This document shows positions 58,481-64,000 of a stretch of 64,000 bases of DNA, piece by piece. Position numbers and translations under genes: made by a program. Under the pieces are notes generated by a model. That model saw only the letters and a list, made by a program, of their open reading frames with translations. It made no database searches and was not told the DNA's origin. Positions within the stretch are counted from its first letter, which is position 1. Every line of letters starts with the position of its first letter. Source of the DNA: Tubulanus polymorphus (lineage: Eukaryota > Nemertea > Palaeonemertea > Tubulaniformes > Tubulanidae); assembly GCF_964204645.1 (NCBI RefSeq), contig NC_134033.1, positions 3,159,631 through 3,223,630 on the forward strand, given 5' to 3'.

Positions 58481-58746
58481 CTCTTTCAGTGCGCGTACCC
58501 ACTATGCGGTGTATAATCCGCCTACCCATCATCGCGCTTACTCCAGTGCGGTGTAGCCATAATCATAAATCAGTTAAAATCTCTATTGAAAGATGGCAGC
58601 ATTAGTAACTAACGATACACCGCATTGCAAAGTTGTCACTAAATATCGGTATGCCCGTTATACACCGCACTGGAGTGCAATTTTCCAAAATGTTTTTCGA
58701 ATTATCTTTAGCATTTTAAGGTATGAAACTTTCAGCACTGAAAGGG
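58481..58746. mobile_element. Family E piggyBac-like MITE (diverged)
   Basis: Follows TTAA (58477-58480): ctctttcagtgcgcgtaccc ... ttcagcactgaaaggg. The internal core 'aatctctattgaaagatggc' is shared with the other copies. Confidence 0.75.
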
Positions 58747-58749
58747 TAG

Positions 58750-59555
58750 AAAAAAATTTACCAGACACAGCAAGTAGATAACCTAGATATAAATCACAAA
58801 TATACCAATTATAATATTCAAGGGGCGACCCCGCCCTCCCCGACAGCTTTGTCGCTACAAAGAGGAGTTAACCCTGAGGATGAGTCTATTACACGTTGAA
58901 GGGAGTATAGAAGGTTAATGCGAGATTTCTGCACAGAAAAACGAACGAACATTAATAATAGAAACCTACATAACAACGACACATTTATATCAGTCATAAA
59001 ACTAAAATTACATAATAATAATGGTAATCGTAATAATAATAATAATAATAATAATAGTTATAGAATGTTTATGACGCGGCGCACCACCCCCACCAACCGC
59101 GACCGTGGTGGGGGCGGGCGTTACGCGTCGTTTATCATTCAACGCAAAATAACCACCGAACGATCGTATCGACAATGCGTTTTTTAATCACAAGTTTATG
59201 CGTCGGAATTGATAAAACACGGGTCGTCACTTTCTCTCGGCCGTTCGTCCCGAGTTGAGGACCTAATGGAATCCTTAGCGTTTTTAATCTAAAATCAACG
59301 AGTTACACGTTCGACAGGGGTGGCTTAGAAAGAAGAGGCTATCACCTTGACCCTTCGCCCCTCCCTCTACTCTCAGCGGGTAGGGCTCTCCGCGATAGGT
59401 CAGTGAGACTTTGCTCCTACTAGGATGACAGGAATCCCTTTACATCTCTCATAACCGTTACAAGAGCTCCTTACCTAAATAGTGGTTACAGGGACTCAGC
59501 CCGGAAGGAAAGATTCCAACCCCGCCAGGGTGACAGGAAACCCCTTTCCTCTATA
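58750..59555. other. Non-coding, with AAT microsatellite
   Basis: (AAT)n at about 59030-59056; G- and C-rich stretches. No gene seen. Confidence 0.4.
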
Positions 59556-59655
59556 AGGGATCATTCATCTATTACGTACGCATGAAATTTGACTTTACAG
59601 TGCGCAATTGCACTTACCCCTCCCCTAATGCGTAGATAATAAATGAATGATCCCT
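59556..59655. mobile_element. Short MITE, family D (copy 2)
   Basis: gggatcattcatctattacg at the left, taataaatgaatgatccct at the right, with an inner catgaaatttgac shared with 14484-14651. Confidence 0.75.
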
Positions 59656-59719
59656 AAGGGTGACAGGATGTCTGTGAAGTGAAATTTACTGTCCAATCCC
59701 GCGAGGGCGACTCCACTCC

Positions 59720-59874
59720 CCCGGCCTTTCCATCCGTCTGCCTTTCCATCCGTCTGCCTTTCCATCCGTCTGCCTGTCCGTCCGTCTGCTCCTGTGAACT
59801 CTTGATTTCTTTCTACCTATCATCACAGTTCATTGAATGTTTGATTTTCATCTCAAGAAATAATAATTATGATC

Positions 59875-59915
<41 letters not shown>

Positions 59916-60429
59916 TAATAATACACGCTTTAAATATAATTAAAAACCCGTTTTGCGCGAAAATGAATGAGTCATTTACGAAGTGAGAATGTTTTTAGTA
60001 GCAAAGCAACGGTTTCTCAGACACCCTCAGAACACTTCACAGAACGACCCTAAATGAAATGTTCAGAACAAGATTTTTCGCCACGGTCGAATGTAAGACT
60101 CCCCCATCAAAACAGATGGCGGCCTACGCGAATCCCCCCATGACATCATCGAATTGCCCGAGAGGAATACTACAACGATGTCATAGGGAGATTACGCACG
60201 ACCTCGTTCGTAAAAAAAACAAATCTTCGATCACGTATCAATTAAAAACAGCTACGGTAATTAGTGAGACGATTAAACAATAATTAAATCATTTTGACAC
60301 GGAAAGACGAACGTTTCGTTTGACTCGAGAAATTTCTCGCGACGAAAAGAGAAATCTAGGGAGAGAAAGAACAGCTATCTTTTTTTTAGCACAAATCGCA
60401 TGAACTGAATCATGATAATACATGTAATT

Positions 60430-60466
<37 letters not shown>

Positions 60467-61080
60467 GTAACAACGTATGGACAGCAGCCATTATTGCGTC
60501 GTCTGCTAATGTTGAATATGGCCGGCAGACGGATCTCGGTTAAATCAATATCTATTCTATCATCTATAGTTCTGGAGTAGTAGTTCACTCCGACGTATCT
60601 ACTCCGTCCTCTCCTCCGACTTCCTTTCTCGTTTAGTTAAGCGTTTAATTTCTTCGATAAAAAAAAAAACGCACAAAATAAAAATCCCGATCCGATGACC
60701 TCCTCCACACGACCTTGGACAGTTCGCTTGACTACGACCGTCGAACGGCCAATCACAATTCAGCCTCAATACACGACCTCCCCACGACCTTGGACAAACC
60801 GTAGTTCGGCCTCGTTACAACCTCCACACGACCTTGACCTCGGATGAACCATAGTTCGGCCTGGTCGTCAAACGTCCGTCTGCGAATCGGTTCCGAAATA
60901 TAACGAGTTCTGGTCGGTAGAGGGCAGCACTAGACAGTGTCTGGTATTTTTGGAATTATTTTCACGTTCCTGTTTCAGATCTATATTGTCTGTAGACAGT
61001 TCATTATTTTACACATAGATTCCGGTTTTTATTCATCTCTAGGACGTCTTTCTGTAAAGTACAAAACGTTCAGAACAATT
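59720..61080. other. Non-coding with tandem and trinucleotide repeats
   Basis: Short tandem cttccatccgtctgcc (59727-59780), (AAT)n at 59876-59915 and 60435-60465, and three 'cacgacct(tg)gac' repeats at 60700-60850. No coding support. Confidence 0.45.
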
Positions 61081-61284
61081 AGCCGCCAACTTTTCTGTTA
61101 ATTTGACGATGTCATAGGGGGATTTCATGGAGGTAACCATGTTTTCTGGAAAGCCCGTGAATTCTGTATCAGCGTGGGTTCTAGTGACCTCATAAGGGGA
61201 ATTCGCAGAAGCAGCCATGGTTACATATCCACATATTGTTTTCTTAGCAATCATTTTCAGAACAGGTTAGGGGGAATCAGAACT

Positions 61285-61570
61285 AATATCAATGTATCGT
61301 GGTTTAGGGTATAGGGGGAATCTGAACCAACCTGCATATTTCATCTTTCATACCTGTGGCGTATGATGTCATAGGGGGATTCAGAACGCATAACCGTGGT
61401 CTATGATGTCATAGGGGGAATCAGAACTAATATCAATGTATCATGATCTAGGGTATAGGGGGAATCTGAACAAACCTGCATATTTCATCTTTCATACCCG
61501 TGGCGTATGATGTCATAGGGGGATTCAGAACACATAACCGTGGTGTATGATGTCATAGGGGGAATCATAG
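61285..61570. repeat. Tandem duplication of about 155 bp
   Basis: Two copies of a block with tatcaatgtatc, tatagggggaatctgaac, tgcatatttcatctttcata and gtatgatgtcataggggga. It lies just downstream of a coding exon of the minus gene. Confidence 0.8.
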
Positions 61571-61577
61571 GACATAC

Positions 61578-62737
61578 CCGCGTATTTTATTCGTAGCTTG
61601 TCGTAATTGCGTTTCGCTGAGCTCTTTGGCGCCGCACCGTTGGATGATTTCGATGACTAGTTGATCAGTTATACCCGGACACGATTTCTCAACCAGTTCG
61701 AACGCGTTTTGTAACTCTTCGATAGCGTCTCCCGTTCCACCGCCGCCGCCGCCGCCGCTACTGTGACTCTGTACCATCGACCGACGGTGTTTATCTTTTA
61801 ACTAGAAAAAAAAAACCACGAGTAAAAATACTTTCAGTCAGGGAAGTTTCTACAGTGACTCTATACATTTTATGTGTAAACGTCTAATGTAGTTGATGTC
61901 CTACAGCACGCAAGTGACACCTGGTGGATCATCACTTGCCACAAGTGGAATCCTCTACTGCCACAGTAGTTGATGTCATAGTTAGTTTGCACTAGCAACA
62001 CCAGGTGGATCCACACTTGCCACAAGTGGAATCCTCTATTGCAGCAGTAGTTGATGTCCTACTACACACTAGCGACACCTAGTGGATCCTCACTCGCCAC
62101 AAGTGGAATCCTCTATTGCAGCAGTAGTTGATGTCCTACTACACACTAGCGACACCTAGTGGATCCTCACTTGCCACAAGTGGAATCCTCTATTGCAGCA
62201 GTAGTTGATGTCCTACTGCGCACTAACGACACCTAGTGGATCCTCACTTGCCACAAGTGGAATCCTCTATTGCAGCAGTAGTTGATGTCCTACTACACAC
62301 TAGCGACACCTAGTGGATCCTCACTTGCCACAAGTGGAATCCTCTATTGCAGCAGTAGTTGATGTCCTACTGCGCACTAACGACACCTAGTGGATCCTCA
62401 CTTGCCACAAGTGGAATCCTCTATTGCAGCAGTAGTTGATGTCCTACTGCGCACTAGCGACACCTAGTGGATCCTCACTTGCCACAAGTGGAATCCTCTA
62501 TTGCCGCAGTAGTTGATGTCCTACTGCACACTAGCGACACCTAGTGGATCCTCACTTGCTAAAAGTGAAACCGTCTATTGGCGCAGTAGTTGATGTCGTA
62601 GTAACCCGTTAAGACGAGATAACCCGATCCCTGGACGGAGTACGACTTACCTCTGATATGATAGGAGATATAACAGAGTATAAAATGGTGGACGTTGATA
62701 CATTGAGACCAGAACTATGACGACTAGGATTTACAAC
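61578..62737 (-). CDS. Unidentified gene, two internal exons (partial)
   Basis: Two minus exons join in frame: 62737-62651 (acceptor ttgcag, donor GAG|gtaagt, 29 codons, phase 0) and 61801-61578 (acceptor tttctag, donor CGG|gtatgt, ends phase 2). The first is open in only one frame; the second reads LKDKHRRSMVQSHSS, then a Gly tract, then DAIEELQNAFELVEKSCPG and TDQLVIEIIQRCGAKELSET. The helix-rich end looks like a conserved helical module, but I do not recognise the family. Upstream and downstream exons were not found with confidence; the 3' part may lie in the poorly conserved stretch below 61.5 kb. The intron between them holds the 77-bp VNTR. Confidence 0.55.
61885..62605. repeat. 77-bp VNTR, about nine copies
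   Basis: Unit: agtagttgatgtcctactac + acactagcgacacctagtgg + atcctcacttgccacaagtg + gaatcctctattgcagc. Inner units are almost identical, outer ones diverged. It is wholly inside the intron of the minus gene. Confidence 0.95.
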
Positions 62738-62859
62738 CTGCAAAATACGTTATACAAAAAAACATCCCATTAATCATAAATACGAGATAACTATTTGACT
62801 ACGAAAAATAGAGCGGGAGATCAGTTCCACCTTGGAAAAGACCATCCTCGCAGAAAAGA

Positions 62860-63475
62860 TGGCCGCCATTGAAAAATCCCCTTATGACATCATTAGTGAC
62901 ATGTGCAACCACGTTCAAATCGATAGCCAATCAGCTTTTTGCTAAAATTAGTGAAACTTCTCCACGAATCATAATGATGATGTCATAGGGAGATTCACGC
63001 GAGCAGCCATCTTTCATGGAATATGTGGTTAAGTGGGATGACAACAATTCTAGAGATCCGTAACCATTTTCACTGGTTTTTTACATGCAATAACAAATCC
63101 TACAGAATACAAGAAACGAGAGACTGCGGCTCTACTAGGGACGGGTATTGAGTAGTCAGAGAAATTTGCGACTATCAAAAAAATCTAGAGATGAAATGAT
63201 AAACTGTTCAAACAAATCCTGAAAGAGGAATCTCGATGAGACAAGAAAAAAAAAGATGAAAAATTTGAAGAAATTCTAGAAGATCGAATTCATATCCGTG
63301 AAACACCGTTTATCAAAAAATACCCAGCAGACGAAAAAAACAGATATCGGCGAATTGTTTCAGACTTACATGATGACATATAGTACAGTATTGACTGGGA
63401 TAATAACTCATACACTGCAATACAAAATAATATCCCTGTATAGTGGCGACTCCTATCTAAAGCCCTGTGGTAGTG
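62860..63475. other. Non-coding with dispersed GATGTCATAGGGGGATTC motif
   Basis: Two inverted copies of a motif with atggccgcc / cccttatgacatcatt (62866-62905 and 62968-63010). No gene seen. Confidence 0.45.
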
Positions 63476-63499
63476 CTGCCCCCTATAGACTTATACCTC

Positions 63500-63718
63500 T
63501 CTAACTGTGAGCTTATACCTCTGTAAACTGTACAGTGGTGCCCCCTGTGGGCTTATACCTCAGTAAACTGTACAGTGGTGCCCCCTGTGGGCTTATACCT
63601 CAGTAAACTGTACAGTGGTGCCCCCTATAGGCTTATACCTCTGTAAACTGTACAGCGGTGCCCCCTGTAGGCTTATACCTCTGTAAACTGTACAGTGGTG
63701 CCCCCTGTAGGCTTGTAT
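63500..63718. repeat. 40-bp minisatellite, about five copies
   Basis: Unit: ctgtaaactgtacagtggtg + ccccctgtaggcttatacct; a diverged sixth copy precedes it. Confidence 0.95.
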
Positions 63719-63867
63719 CTCCTTCCTAATTCGTTATTAAATATTGGAATATAAGTATTTTTGTATTGTGTTATCCCCTATATAAAACCCCAGAATTACA
63801 TAAAACTGCTATAAATAGAGAAAAATGTCTTAAACATTGCTGGCCCTGTGTTACCCATATAGGATAA

Positions 63868-63966
63868 GCTGTATAACCACTGGCCAAGTGGACTATAGTT
63901 TGATTGGACTAGCCCAGTCTTTCCGCGTACGAGACCCGGGTTCGATCCCCGGTGAGTGCGCGAAAT
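63868..63966 (+). mobile_element. tRNA-like SINE head
   Basis: A-box-like tggccaagtgga at 63881 and B box gggttcgatcc at 63939, with a T stem ccggg/cccgg. The A-B spacing and the lack of a matching 5' acceptor strand rule out a normal tRNA, so I call it a SINE or tRNA relic cut by the window end. Confidence 0.55.
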
Positions 63967-64000
63967 TTCACTGTCACTTCTCGTAATGGTTACCATACAG

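Noticed and set aside
60289-60588. 99-codon minus frame considered as the next exon of the 61.6-kb gene
   Set aside because: No clear acceptor with the required phase, and it runs through an AAT microsatellite.
61885-62605. Possible CRISPR array
   Set aside because: The repeats are contiguous 77-bp head-to-tail units without unique spacers, in eukaryotic intron DNA; a VNTR.
63868-63966. Functional tRNA gene
   Set aside because: The T arm is good but the acceptor strands do not pair and the A-B box spacing is too long; SINE head more likely.

Overview
The window is animal nuclear DNA: split genes with GT-AG introns, metazoan-specific proteins (XRRA1, LSM8, CUB/C-type lectin/LDLa/LRR receptors, an F-type lectin), polyadenylation signals, tRNA-derived SINEs, a LINE, and dense MITEs and minisatellites. 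The receptor type resembles snail GRL101 (type C LGR / relaxin-receptor-like), so a lophotrochozoan (mollusc, brachiopod, nemertean or annelid) is the best guess. I cannot name the species.

Layout. 0-1 kb: the 5' end of a tRNA-Glu-like gene (-) and the last two exons of a MAM-like protein (+). 3.2-4.1 kb: an intact single-exon LicD-family membrane protein (-). 7.8-10.6 kb: a four-exon secreted cysteine-rich gene (-), assembled here from phase-matched exons, with two six-cysteine modules like the PCSK9 C-terminal domain; a decayed copy of its last exon lies at 6.1-6.25 kb. 14.0-14.3 kb: LSM8 (-). 15.2-16.9 kb: an inverted pair of SINEs next to a foldback element with two 250-bp arms. 17.6-20.1 kb: a broken CR1/L2-like LINE. 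21.2-27.4 and 32.1-38.3 kb: two tandem, nearly identical receptors of 1934 and 1936 aa, each in three phase-0 exons. Between them lie a signal-peptide plus F-type lectin gene with a probable frameshift (28.5-29.7 kb) and an 850-bp TIR element. 39-41.9 kb: minisatellites. 43.1-54.6 kb: XRRA1 (+), complete in 14 exons (771 aa). 56-64 kb: mostly non-coding repeats plus two exons of an unidentified minus-strand gene (61.6-62.7 kb) and a tRNA-like SINE at the right edge.

Most of the rest is repeat DNA. At least six short palindromic or TIR families recur, including a piggyBac-like MITE with TTAA flanks, a MITE whose interior has expanded into a 47-bp satellite in an XRRA1 intron, and a tandem array whose roughly 49-bp unit carries a Pol III B-box-like sequence. 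The most biologically interesting part is the 21-38 kb locus: two recently duplicated receptors joining several sugar- and protein-binding ectodomains to a seven-helix GPCR, with a lectin gene between them. I suggest, as inference only, a recognition or defence locus.
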